From the NCBI RefSeq assembly GCF_021730395.1, contig NC_069377.1:46330501-46394500 (forward strand): a stretch of DNA of 64,000 nucleotides, given 5' to 3'. How positions within the stretch are numbered: the stretch's first letter is position 1; the number at the start of each line of letters is the position of its first letter. The DNA is from Mercenaria mercenaria (Eukaryota > Mollusca > Bivalvia > Venerida > Veneridae). This document shows positions 10,020 through 21,191 of the stretch, piece after piece. The notes below the pieces were generated by a model, which saw only the letters and a list, made by a program, of their open reading frames with translations, had not been told where the DNA came from and did not search any database. Made by a program: the position numbers and the translations under genes.

Positions 10020-12915
10020 CTGAAATAAAGGAAGAGACACTGTTTTGCAAAGATTTTTTCAATAAAACAAATGGATGTTTTCTGGGCAACTAAAATAAAG
10101 GTTGATGAAAAGGCTTTAATACTGATGAAACTAAATCTGAAAAAACTAAACCTGAGACTGATTAACACTGGTAGGGAAAAGACAAAGGAAGTGGCTAGGG
10201 GTCCGGTAACGGGACCTGTGGTCTGGAAGTATGGTAATTTATACTGTTATGTACTGTGTTACAAGTGTATATGATAATTGCAGTGGAAAAGCTACAGGTA
10301 TAATCTGTTACAACAAGTTATAAAGTTGCTTTTATTACGTTTTAATTTGTATTTTTGTAAACAGCTCTCACTCTGGTTGGAGGCATACTGTATATGAATT
10401 TTATTGGCGATATTGGTAAGTCACTGTTATTTACTCTAGCAGTAAACAAACTCAGCTTGACCACAAATCAAGTCTTAAATACTAAAGAAAAACATAACTT
10501 TATTATTTTAATCCTTCAATCCCAAGATTTTCACTTAATTGATAAAAAAGTTTTATTACTATGCACAAATGACTAGTTTAATTACTATTAATAATTTATT
10601 AAATTCACAATTGTGTTTCTCTCTGAAATAACTGATTGAAAATATCTCTGTTTCACTTAAATTGCAATGTATATTAAAACATTGAAAACTGAGCAAGATC
10701 TTCACTTGTGTTAAGATTCCTGTTTCATAGCCTTATACTGGTTGTCTAGGGGGTCCTGTAACTGGACCTCTACACTTTGGGCCCCTCTTTTAACCACTGC
10801 CAAAGCCAACTGGCCTGACATGAACATAATTTTGTTAGCAGAATTCAAAATAAAAATGACATTTCAGTTTACCCTAGATTCTTTTTGCTCTGAGAAAATA
10901 GCACTGTTTATAACTCTGATAAATTCTCTTTCAATGATCACACATCAAATATTTCAACAAAGGAAAATTACGATGGGATAACTTCTCGTTGAGTTTATTT
11001 ACCTAAACACCGGTTTCAGAAAAAAAATATGTGACCTGTGAATTTTTTTCTCGGAAATGGCACTTTACCGGCTTTGATATGGGTAATGGTTGGCTACATG
11101 GGTCCTTAAAATCTCGTTCTTTGGAATCATATTGGAAACTTCATAGAAATATGTGAATTTGTCGAGTAATATACCTGTAACTTCCCTAGTGATATTTGGG
11201 AAATTTCGGATGCGTGCTGCGCCCTTAAAAATTCAAACGCAAAAACGTAGTCCCTCTTGAGTCTGAAGATTAACTTAACACTGAGATGATAAAACGAAAA
11301 CTTTATGTGACAAATATAATTTAAAAAATAATTTTCTTTGCATTTACTGAAATTTTGATCGTTTATTTAATTATTAATGACCAAGCGTATTTTTATTTCA
11401 TTTTCACCCGGTGTTTGTGAGCTGCCGTGTTTAGCCAACCAATAAACTGTTTGAGAGGGAAATCTAGAAATATTCAAAACTATTTTTACTGGGTAAGAAA
11501 CGTTAGCTTCGCCAAATTTTGTTGACATTGCTATATTGCTGAAATTTTAAATGAATATATCTGTATGAGATATTTTATTTGTAATGTTTAATCCATTAAA
11601 AATAAATTTACTATATTGGGCATAACTACACTAAATTCTGTAGAGTCCGGATTGAAATAAGTCCGTTTATAGGCTCAGAGCCGCTATATAAAATTCTTGA
11701 TGACCCCCATATTTGGTGAACAGAACGGCCGGGAAACTGATTTTAATGCTAAATGCAACAAAATGTGCGCAATTTATAATATATTGTTGTTTACAAATAG
11801 AAAGGAAATATAATGTAGGCCTAAATGTAAAAATGAATTTTATCTTTCGGTGTTCATGTGAAATGAACGACATAATAGGATCGGCAAAATAAACATATGT
11901 AGCGATAACTATGGCTCTAGGACACAAAAGTAAGTCACATAATTCAATATTAAGTTTATAAACAATGCGACTCTTCTGAAGAATGTCATTTTATGTGAAC
12001 ACATTCGTATTAAGAATTTTCCTTTCTCAAAACGACGAATAGAAATACAGAAAATGGAGGCTAAATAGTATTTGGTGAAAATCTACGCACTCTCTATCGG
12101 TTTTAACCTACAGACATGGCCGGCGTGAATGTCAGTAAGATATGCATCAAATACTATGAATAGTACAAACACGCACCTAGAATAAAAGCCTACAACTCGT
12201 GCCAATAATCGGAAGCGTGCAAAAAAGTAACCGGTTATTTGAACCAGGTTTTCCATTTTTTACGTCACTTTACTCTGTGTCGTCGCGTTACAAAGTGCTT
12301 TAACGTCGATACTAAAATTAAAATTATTTAATTTAATGATCGAATACTCGTTGTTTGTTGTTAGTCATACTAAGTTAGAATAAAATTTCATGTTATTAAT
12401 TTATACGATCGAATACTCGTTGTTATGCTTAGGTAAATAAAACGAAAACGATGTGCCTCGCGTTATTACTAGCACTCCTAAGACAATACTGGCTCGCAGG
12501 ACACGCCCTCGTGCAGAATTGAAATTCAGATGTAGTCGTGTTAATTAACACTAAAGACGTTACCGTTTAATAAGTGCCTAGTATTGTACTGACTCATTTC
12601 TTGCAGAATTCATTGTTGTCCATTTCTGCATCAAAATGTGCAAATTATGGATTTCTTTCTTACTATATCATTCATCATTTCATCATTGAAAAAAAAATGA
12701 ATAGAAGGAATAGAGAAAATCAAGAAAACGGGTTTCACCAAATAGCAAAGAAATAATATAACATACGTACTTGCACCTCAATGGAAATCGATGTTAATTA
12801 CCCGATTTTTCTAGTATGGTATTGATCAGAATTTAATCGGAATGTTGAACTGTATGATAACTGGATATGCTATACGGATGACGTCTGATAAACAAATATT
12901 GTTTTGTTTTTAGTG
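10020..12915. promoter_or_regulatory. Head-to-head intergenic region between KMT5 and the CYTH gene
   Basis: About 2.9 kb separates the two start codons, and both coding starts sit just after splice acceptors, so upstream non-coding exons and probably shared or paired promoters lie here. Visible elements are a CCAAT-type 'AACCAATAAAC' near 11440, a CRE-like 'TTACGTCAC' near 12260, and an 18-bp direct repeat GATCGAATACTCGTTGTT at 12338 and 12407. No TATA box or first exon can be named with confidence. Nothing coding was recognised. Confidence 0.4.
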
Positions 12916-12920
12916 GAAAT

Positions 12921-13076
12921 ATGCCGTCAAATGTTGAAATCAAGGCTAGGGTGAAAGACGTCGAACATCTCAAGAAACTTGCAGCACACTTTAGCGGCAG
13001 CGAGCCAACAGTTATAGACCAAGAAGACACATTTTTCAACGTACCGAATGGTCGACTTAAATTGAGAAAGATGAAG
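12921..13076 (+). CDS. CYTH gene coding exon 1 (residues 1-52)
   Basis: It encodes 'MPSNVEIKARVKDVEHLKKL', 'DQEDTFFNVPNGRLKLRKMK'. Donor AAG|GTACCA. The strand with paired acidic and basic residues (VEIKAR) and the 'RLKLR' strand that lines the tunnel are both here. The frame runs on into the intron, so the donor rather than a stop ends the exon. Confidence 0.9.
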
Positions 13077-16000
13077 GTACCATATTTTACATTGTATCTA
13101 AAGTGTAGTTGTTCCATTTCTTGGAAAATTTATGGAGTAATCACGTACAAATTATCTCTATTTGCCATGAATGCAAGTTGTATATACTATTTTTGTCCAG
13201 GTTATATTTACTATACGGTTCTCAACGACAGAATAGGATGCTTAACAGGTTGCCAATGGTTCGTTTTCATTGAAAAATCACTTTGTAGATATACCATACA
13301 TTTTGCATTATATTGACATTTCACTTTATGTAGAAAGAATGCAGTCCGTCAGATTGATGTCAGTTCTACAAGGCAATGTCTTGGTTTCATATTAAACGAA
13401 GGTGATTATGTTTTAGGGACAGCAATCACAGCTGATTTTCTACAAGAGAAGTGACGAGACAGGCCCGAAGTCTTCGGATTACAATTTCTTTCACACGGAT
13501 GATCCAGAGAGCCTAGAGGTAATACATAATTGACCAAGACAGTAAAAAATAAAGATTAAATAAACAGCTTAAGCATTTTGTTAAGAATTGCATAAAATGA
13601 AAACTAGAAACGATACCTCAAGAAGACGTGATAATGTTTCAAATGTTATCACGACATGAAAATATTGGCGACAGTTTCGGCGATATTTTCACTTTTGAGT
13701 CTGCTTTAAAATCAAAGGAAAATCTGACACATGAAATAAACTTGATAAACTTTAACCACATTAAACATTTTCTTCAGGTGACGTTAAGCAGTTTAATCTT
13801 TGAATTTTCTCTATTTTAATACCAGACGACCCTACAGTCGGCCCTTGGAGTGAAGGGAAAAGTTAAGAAAATTCGGCTTCTCTATCTGGTTGGTCAGACA
13901 CGTGTGCACGTGGATAATGTTGAAGGACTGGGAAATTTCATGGAGTTAGAGGTAAGGGTGCGACTTTATACTGTTACAAATATGGTGCTTTCCTATATGA
14001 ATAATATATGAGAGGACAAGAGCTCATTCGGTTTTAGTTTAAACATATTTTATTTCAGTATTTCATGAATTATTTGCTAAACGTTAATTAAGGAATTGGA
14101 CATATGTACATAGTTAAGCCAGAGTTTAGCCAAAGAAGTCAGAACTCTGGTTACTCTGGCTGGCCAGAGTTCAGCCAGAGTAGCCAGAACTCTGGTTACT
14201 CTGGCTGGCCAAAGTTCAGCCAGAGTAGCCAGAGTTCAGCCAGAAAAGCCCGAGTTTCTAGGATGTTAAAATGTTCTGGCTACTCTGGTCAGCCATAGTA
14301 TCCAGAATAGCCCGAGTCACCTGGATTTCATTTGCTCTGGTTAGTCTGGCTGGCCAGAGTAGCCAGAGTTTCTAGGATTTTAAGAGTAGCCAGAGTAACC
14401 TGGTTCACAAAACATTTTTCGTCTTAGCTGAGTTTGATTATGAAACCTAATATGTCATTTCTATCTAAATAGCATGTTTAAACTGAATTTCAAGTTAATA
14501 TTTATTTTTAAGTGACTATTTAGAGTAGCCAGAACTCTGATTACTCTGGAGTAGCCAGAGTAGGCAGAAGTCTTGTTACTCTGGCTGGCCAGAGAAGCCA
14601 GAGTTCAGCCAGAGTAGCCAGAGTTAAGCCATAGTAGCAAGAGTTTCTAGGATTTTAACATGTTCTGACTACTGTGGTCAGCCAGAGTATCAGGTGTAGC
14701 CCGAGTCACCAGGATTTAATTTGCTCTGGTTACTTTGGCTGGCCAGAGTAGCCAGAGTTTCTAGGATATTAACATGTTTTTGCTACTCTGGTCAGCCAGA
14801 GTAACCAGGTCCCATGTTCACAAAAGTTTTTCAGTCTTAGCTGAATTTGATTACGAAATTTAATAATTGAGCCATGCCATGAGAAAACCAACATAGTAGG
14901 TTTGCGACCAGCATGGATCCAGACCAGCCTGCGCATCTGCGCAGTCTGGTCAGGATCCACGCTGTTCGCTTTTAAAACGTATTGGAATTGGAGAAACTGT
15001 TAGCGAACAGCAAGGATTCTGACAAGCCTGCGCTGGTCTCAAACCCACTATGTTGGTTTTCTCACGTGACTCATATGTCATTTCTATATAAATTGCATGT
15101 TTAAAACAGAATTTCAAGTTAATAACTATTTTCAAGTGGCTATTTAGAGTAGCCAGAATAGCCAGAACTCTGGTCACTATGGCTGACCAGAGTTCAACCA
15201 GAATTTAGCCAGAAGGCTGGCCAGAATAGCCGAGTAACCAGGATGTCAATTGCTCTGGCTACTTTGGCTAGCCAGAACAGCCAGAATTTCCGAGATGTCC
15301 ATTGGTTCCAGCTACCCTGGCTAGCCAGAATAGCCAGAGAAAATACTTAAATACCTATTGCGAAATGACCCTTTTGGTACTCTCAGGTTTGATATTTTGT
15401 GTGTTTTATATGTATCAAGTGATTCATAAAATGGACTTCAAAGAATTGTCTTATTTTCAGACAGCAGCCAGAGTAGTCAGACGTTCTAGGATTTTAATAT
15501 GTTCTAGCTACTCTGGTCAGCCAGAGTAGTCAGAGTGACCATGATTTCATTTGCTCTGGCTACTCTGGCTAGCCAGAACAGCCAGAATTTCCGAGATGGC
15601 CAGGGGTTCCACTAGACCTGAAAACCCAAGAGTCCCAGGACCCTTGGGCCCAAATTTTGAAGGGTCCTTTTCCAAAATACAGGGGTCCTGTCCCAACACG
15701 TCCATATAATTGACTATATTTTTTTTATTTAGTAATACATAGATCTTTACCTAAGAAAACAATAAACCCAAGATCATGTTACAGCATAATAAAAATGTCA
15801 GTTTCAGGTCATATAGTCTCATGTTGTAAACTAATATTTATCAAAATTCATGTTATTTTGATTAGGTTTTTCTTCTAAATTTCATTTAATTTTTATTAAC
15901 AGAACAGTGCTATAACACTCTATAAAAATGTATCCAAAATGTACTATCCGGATACTGGTACACTTTCGGAATGTCATCGGAAAGTAGTTTTTGCTCAGTT

Positions 16001-19000
16001 TACTTGGCTAACTAAGCTAAATCAGAGATAGTTCCTCAAATAATGATGATACTTGTCATTAAAAACTGCACTGAAAGTCAGCTTTTTTAAGGAATTTTGG
16101 AAATACGCATATGACATCGGGTGTAATTAGACTCGTGAACAGACATTCTGAACTTATTTTTGCTTTCAAAATTCATCAAAATTTGTGACGTTTCTTGTTG
16201 AAATTACGGTATGATCACTAAACAATGGTCTAATTTAAAGTTGGCATGAAAAAATCTTGCAGCGCACTTTTCACATGCTCGGTAATCAGCTGCTTACGAT
16301 AATTTAATAATTGGCGCCTTTTTTGACAGTACACAGGATCAGTACTGTTTATCAATTAATTTCAACACTTCATTGATTCTTCTTACCTATGTGCACTCAC
16401 CGTGACGTAACTTGCTGATAAAAAATCAGCGAGGCATGTCTACAGGAGAAAGGGCGGGATTTAGCAGAAGATCAGAGGCAGGAGGGCATGACCGCGAGTG
16501 TTTATTTTGGAATACACGTGACTATCGAGGAAATAGTTTTACTGAAGGAAATGAATGATAAGAGAAAGGATTATCAAAGGAAAATGCCTCCGGGTCCCGA
16601 AGGACGCACAGGCAAGTATCACGCCGGGTCCTTTGAGCGTCTTTTGAAAATCTCCCGGGTCCGGACCCGAGGTCCCGGGTCAAATGGAACCCCTGGATGG
16701 CCATTGGTACTAGCTACCCTGCTAATCAGAATAGCCAAAGAAAATACAGTAAAACCTGTTGCCAGAGTAGCCAAAGTAATCAGAACTCTGGTTACTGTGG
16801 CTGACCAGGACAGCCTGTTTCATAATTTTCACATAGTCTGGCTACTCTGGCTGGCCAGGGTAACCAGAAATAACTGAAATACGCACGGGTTCTGGTTACT
16901 CTGGCTGGCCAGAGAAAATACAGTCAAACATGTAAACTAGAGCCATTTTTAAATGTATGACCCTTTTTCATAATAATCATATTATACATGATTAGGTTGC
17001 AATAACTGTTGTATATAATTATAATGTAAATAAAAGTTAAACCTGTTGCGTGTTGTGTGTATGTTATATGAAGACTGAAATTCACAAGGATTAAAGCGGA
17101 CAGGTGTATATCTTTCTGGTCGATGGAAAATATTTAAAACAAGCCTAAAAAATAGAATAAAATAACAACAACAAGAACAAAGAAACTGTTAGACGGCATC
17201 ATTTTCGAACAAAGTTAAGAGTAACACGAATCGAAAAATGACACTTTTAAAAAAAGTAACAGGGTATATGCAAAAGCTTATGTTTATGTACATTGTAAAT
17301 AATGATCAATATGTTTTACTTTCAGTAAGTTATAATTATACAAAGTAGCCTACAAGGTCTATGGCAGGAAAAATCAGCATTTATATTTGATATTACAGCC
17401 CACATCTAATTTATTTTGAACTGGTAGGCGTCCAGAATTTTTGACGTTTTCGATCCACGACTTTTGAAAATATTATGACAAAATATTAAATTGACTACTA
17501 AGATACATATGTAATCTACCAATATGGCAAACAGAATTTTGATATTCCTTCAAATGTCTTCAAAAATGACTTAAGTTTTAACGTACCTCAAATCGGGTTG
17601 TACAGTTTTCTATATGCTTATACAATGCATTTCCAAATTCATTGTTCTCAAGACTCTTAATGTAAAACTAAGAAGTCGTAAAAACATTGCGAGTCCGGAT
17701 ATTATACTAGTAATATGCCTGTATCATGTCAAAAGGTATTTTTCAATACAAGTTCTTCTATCCTTCAACAGTTTATACAGGTCCTGGCAACTTATTTATT
17801 TTTCCCCATCTAGCAGAAAAGATATATCCATCGCACTACCACAAGGTTTCCAAAGGGTTTTTGCTGCACCCCAGCGCTAAATTCTGCTTCCCACGAAGGG
17901 TAGATACGACGAAGCGACACCGATCCATCCTGAATCTTCAGTACTTATACGGCTGTATGCCATACCATACTGGACAGTGATTTAGTGCAGTGCGACCTGG
18001 TTGTCATGGTCTTGTTTTGCATTGACCCATTCTGGTCTTATTCATAGCATATTTTATCCCCAGTGTATTGTCTCATATTCCTTCTGTTGAAAAAAATGGC
18101 ACCAAATTGAAACGAAAAAACACAGGTACTCGAAACGGTTACGGGTGTAAAACTAGTAAATGCATTTTTTTCCGCAAAGTGGCGTGTTACGTGGTTTTTA
18201 AAGAGCTGTCTTGGCCCAAAAACACATGTACGGCCCCGGTCACGTGAAGTCCTTTAGTATGGCATCCGTGTGTGTCGAAGTTGGTGTCACACTTATAATT
18301 GGAATTTTCTTTGAACAGAAAACTATGATGCCCAACTCTGGCTGAGTATTTCTCCCATAATCGCGCATAGGGGTGAATCAGTCCCTACTATGTCAAATAT
18401 TAGGATAGGCGCAAATGGTATTGAGAAACTTCTCAGCAACCTGAACCCCCATGAGGCCAGTGGTCCTGACAAAATCAAGCCTATCATTCTTAAAACACTC
18501 TCTGTAGAACTGTACCCCATCTTTGAGGTCATATTCCAGAAAACCCTTGAGGAAGGATGACTTCCATCCCAGTGGAAATCCGCATATGTTGCCCCCATTT
18601 TTTAAAAAAGGTGATAGGTCAAATCCAGCCAACTGGAAATAGTTATTAACTTGAAATTCAGTTTTAAACATGCTATTTAGAAAGAAATAACATATTAAGT
18701 TTCAAAATCAAATTCAGCTAAGACTGAAAATGTTTTGCGAACACGGGAGCTGGTTACTCTGGCTATTCTGGCTGACAGAGTAGCCAGAACATGTTAAAAC
18801 ACTAGAAACTCTGGCTGCTCTGGCCAGCCAGAGTAACCAGAGCTACTTTAATTAACCACTTGAAAATAATTATTAACTTGAAATTCAGTTTTAAATATGC
18901 TATTTAGATAGAAATGACATACATGTATTAAGTTTCATAATCAAACTCAGCTAAGCCTGAAAATATTTTGCGAACACGTGACCTGAATACTCTGGCTACT

Positions 19001-19895
19001 CTGGCTGACCAGAGTAGCCAGAACATGTTAAAATCCTAGAAACTCTGGATACTCTGGCTGAACTCTGACTACTCACTCTGTTAGAAACAGCCAGAGTAAT
19101 CAGAGCAAATGATATCCTGGTGATTCGGGCTACTGTGGCTACTTTGGCTGACCAGAGTAGCCAGAACATGTTAAAAATTAAGAAACTCTGCCTACTCTGG
19201 TTGAAATTCCAGAGTTCTGGATACTGGATGAACTCCGGCTACTCTTGCTGAACTCTGGCTAGCCAGAGTAACCAGAGTTCTGACTTCTCTGGCTACTCTG
19301 ACTAAACTCTAGCTGAACCCTGGCTACTCTGGCTAATTTCACACACATTTGGACAGAAAGCTATAACAGCTTACAGTTGTCCTCTCCTCAGCTCAGTCGG
19401 TTTTAAAGATGTAACATTAGACGAGATCTTCCACAGCTACTAAAAACTCCTAACAAGGAATCATTAGTTTTATTGATATGCAATATAAGGTATTATTATG
19501 ACAGTATGCCGTGTCATTTCTAAAAGGTTTGTTTTGATTTGGCTGAAAGAATATGAAAGAAATCAGCTTCATTCTATTTCACTTCAAACAAGTCAAAAAA
19601 ATCCTAAACAAAAAAAAAAAAGCTACCAAACCTCCTGATGCCATGGGAAAGGTATTTAGGCTTGTATTGTTTTCGAACTTAAATTTTGCGAAAATAATAC
19701 AACTGCATATATGTTTTATGGACTGAACACGGATGTTTTATACATGAATTACAGGTTGTCATGAAGGATGGTCAAAGCGTAGAAGAGGGACAAGCAGTCG
19801 CCAATGAATTAATGAAGAAACTGGATGTACACGAATCAGATCTTATTTCTGGTGCTTATATGGATTTAATTCTGAACAATAAACAATCTGGTTAA
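12921..19895 (+). CDS. CYTH-domain protein (CyaB/thiamine-triphosphatase superfamily), complete
   Basis: Four coding exons (156, 102, 126 and 141 nt including the stop) with agreeing phases encode 174 residues, the normal size of a one-domain CYTH protein. The family forms a metal-dependent tunnel fold acting on triphosphates or inorganic polyphosphate; members include class IV adenylate cyclases and thiamine triphosphatases. Signatures are 'NVEIKARV' at residues 4-11 (the ExExK strand, with Asn in place of the first Glu), 'GRLKLRK' (44-50), 'LIFYKR', 'TRVHVDNVEGLGNFMELE' and the C-terminal 'LMKKLDVHESDLISGAYMDL'. The start ATG lies 5 nt after an acceptor (GTTTTTAG), so a 5' UTR intron is likely. 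The substrate cannot be told from sequence. The third intron is about 5.8 kb and full of repeats; the others are under 350 bp. Confidence 0.9.
13417..13518 (+). CDS. CYTH gene coding exon 2 (residues 53-86)
   Basis: Acceptor ATTATGTTTTAG, donor GAG|GTAATA. It encodes 'GQQSQLIFYKRSDETGPKSS' followed by 'DYNFFHTDDPESLE'. 'YKR' with Gly-Pro-Lys is a standard CYTH strand and loop. Confidence 0.9.
13826..13951 (+). CDS. CYTH gene coding exon 3 (residues 87-128)
   Basis: Acceptor TAATACCAG, donor GAG|GTAAGG. It encodes 'LGVKGKVKKIRLLYLVGQTR' and 'VHVDNVEGLGNFMELE'. The D-x-V-x-x-L-G-x-F-x-E-L-E block is the most conserved metal-site region of CyaB-like proteins. Confidence 0.92.
14866..15073 (+). 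repeat. MITE, family 1, inserted in the minisatellite spacer
   Basis: Ends TGAGCCATGCCATGAGAAAA and TTTTCTCACGTGACTCA, flanked by TA. The interrupted spacer copy can be aligned with the intact one at 14441-14480 (TAATATGTCATTTC), so the insertion site and the TA duplication are directly visible. The core carries the spurious '[20 protein letters not shown]' frame on the minus strand. Confidence 0.88.
15601..16695. mobile_element. 1.1-kb CAGGG-ended inverted-repeat element, hAT-like, non-autonomous
   Basis: Ends CAGGGGTTCCACTAGACC and, inverted, GGGTTCCATTTGACC, with GC-rich subterminal parts rich in 'GGGTCC' and 'CCCGGGTCC'. It splits a minisatellite block: left flank CCGAGATGGC, right flank GATGGCCATTGG, which join to the sequence seen elsewhere in the array. 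This gives a target duplication of 6-8 bp. CAGGG ends with a duplication near 8 bp suggest hAT. No transposase was recognised inside. Confidence 0.65.
18335..18637 (+). pseudogene. LINE reverse-transcriptase fragment (Jockey/CR1-type)
   Basis: Plus-strand frame reads 'IEKLLSNLNPHEASGPDKIK', 'PIFEVIFQKTLEEG', 'PSQWKSAYVAPIF' and, after a frame change, 'KKGDRSNPANW'. This is the segment just before RT motif A of a non-LTR element. One in-frame stop follows 'LEEG' and a frameshift lies in the poly-A run near 18602. Both ends are cut by the surrounding repeat. Confidence 0.85.
19755..19895 (+). CDS. CYTH gene coding exon 4 (residues 129-174 and stop)
   Basis: Acceptor TGAATTACAG. It encodes 'VVMKDGQSVEEGQAVANELM' and the C-terminal helix ending 'LILNNKQSG', then TAA. 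An AATAAA overlaps the last codons at 19878-19883; no clearer poly(A) signal is seen before the next repeat begins near 19985. Confidence 0.9.
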   Translation, partial: VVMKDGQSVEEGQAVANELMKKLDVHESDLISGAYMDLILNNKQSG

Positions 19896-19984
19896 ATTAT
19901 TTTAGTTTTGTTGGTTTTATAGATATACTATGTTAGCGTCCAGGCTTTATATAACCAAGTGTGTCCTAACCCCGGCTCAGTTCA

Positions 19985-21191
19985 TTATATCCCCACAAAA
20001 CGAAGTTGGGGGAGGGGGTCGGTCCGTTGGTTTTCATGGTTTCATGATAACTCATGAAAGGCTTGGATGATTTAAATAATTTTTGGTACACAGGTGAAAC
20101 ATCAGAAAATACAGACCATGCTCGACTTTGGGGTCAGTAGGTCAAAGGTCAAGTGACCCTGAACAAAAAAACGGTTTCCGGATGATAACTTGAGAACGCT
20201 TGGGCCTAGGATCATAAATTTTGGTACACATGTGTAACATGATTAAATACAGGTCAAATTCGACTTTGAGGTCAGTATGTCAAAGGTCAAGGTCACAGTG
20301 ACTGGAAACAGTTTAACGGTTTCCAGATGATAATTTGAGAACGCTTGGGCCTAGGGTCATACATTTTAATACGCAGGTGTAACATCATAAAATAAAGGTC
20401 AAGTTTGACTTTGAGGTCAAAAGTCAAGGTCACAGTGACTAAGAACAGTTAAACGATTTCCGGATGATTACTTGAGAACGCTTGGGTGTAGGCTCATAAA
20501 TTTTTGTACACAGGTGTAACATGATAAAATACAGGTCAAGTTCGACCTTGAGGTTAAGAAGTCAAGGTCACAATAACAGAAACAGTTTCGGGACAACTTG
20601 AGAACGCTTGGGCCCAGGGTCATGAAAATTGATAGGGAGGTTGGTTATGACCAGCAGATGACTCCTAATGATATTGAGGTCACAGGTCAAGGTCACAGTG
20701 ACACGGAACATTTAAACGGTTTTCGGAAAATAACGATTTCCGGATGATTACTTGAGAACGCTTGGGTGTAGGCTCATAAATTTTTGTACACAGGTGTACA
20801 TGATAAAATACAGGTGGTCAAGTTCGACCTTGAGGTTAAGAAGTCAAGGTCACAATAACAGAAACAGTTTCGGGATAACTTCAGAACGCTTGAGACTAGG
20901 ATCACGAAACCTAATAGGGAGGTTGGTCATGACTAGCAGATGACCCATATTGATTTTGAGGTTCGAAGGTGAGAGTGACCTGGGACATTTAAACCTAATC
21001 CGGACAAAAACTTGAGAACGCTTGGGCCGAGGATCATGAAAAAGGGAGGTTAATCATAACCAGCAGATGATCTATATTGACTTTGAGGTCAGTAGGTCAA
21101 AGCTCAAGCAAGTTTGGCTTTAACACTGGCTTAGTTCTGTTACAAGACCATATTGTGGGGGTATAATTCGTCACTCCTGTGACAACTCTAG
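19985..21191 (+). repeat. Helentron-like element with ~140-bp core repeats and hairpin-CTAG end
   Basis: It begins TATATCCCCACAAAACGAAG and has about seven core units marked by 'CTTGAGAACGCTTGGGCCTAG', 'GTACACAGGTGTAACAT' and 'GACTTTGAGGTCA'. The subterminal TATTGTGGGGGTATAA is complementary to the 5' end. The 3' terminus is a hairpin GTCAC-TCCT-GTGAC (21170-21183) followed by AACTCTAG. Inverted subterminal repeats plus a 3' hairpin before CTRR match non-autonomous Helitron/Helentron structure. It starts only about 90 bp after the CYTH stop. Confidence 0.75.

Larger units (their letters stand above)
14104..19345. repeat. Foldback-like inverted block of palindromic minisatellite in CYTH intron 3
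   Basis: Blocks of short units such as 'CCAGAGTAGCCAGAGTTCAG' and their complement 'CTCTGGCTACTCTGGCTGG' fill about 14104-14400, 14521-14815, 15145-15600, 16700-16920 and 18740-19345. A spacer of about 120 bp ('CTTAGCTGAGTTTGATTATG' ... 'AATTTCAAGTTAATA') separates blocks. It is in plus orientation at 14407-14530 and 14817-15160, and in minus orientation at 18640-18750 and 18860-18985. The whole is thus a large imperfect inverted repeat around a unique centre (16930-18330), as in foldback elements with tandem-repeat ends. Confidence 0.75.

Noticed and set aside
9938-10168. Minus-strand 76-residue frame overlapping the KMT5 first coding exon
   Set aside because: It runs in a different frame and across the intron acceptor; the KMT5 frame starting at 10005 is the supported one.
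18323-18671. Two minus-strand frames of about 90 residues
   Set aside because: They are antisense shadows of the plus-strand LINE RT fragment.
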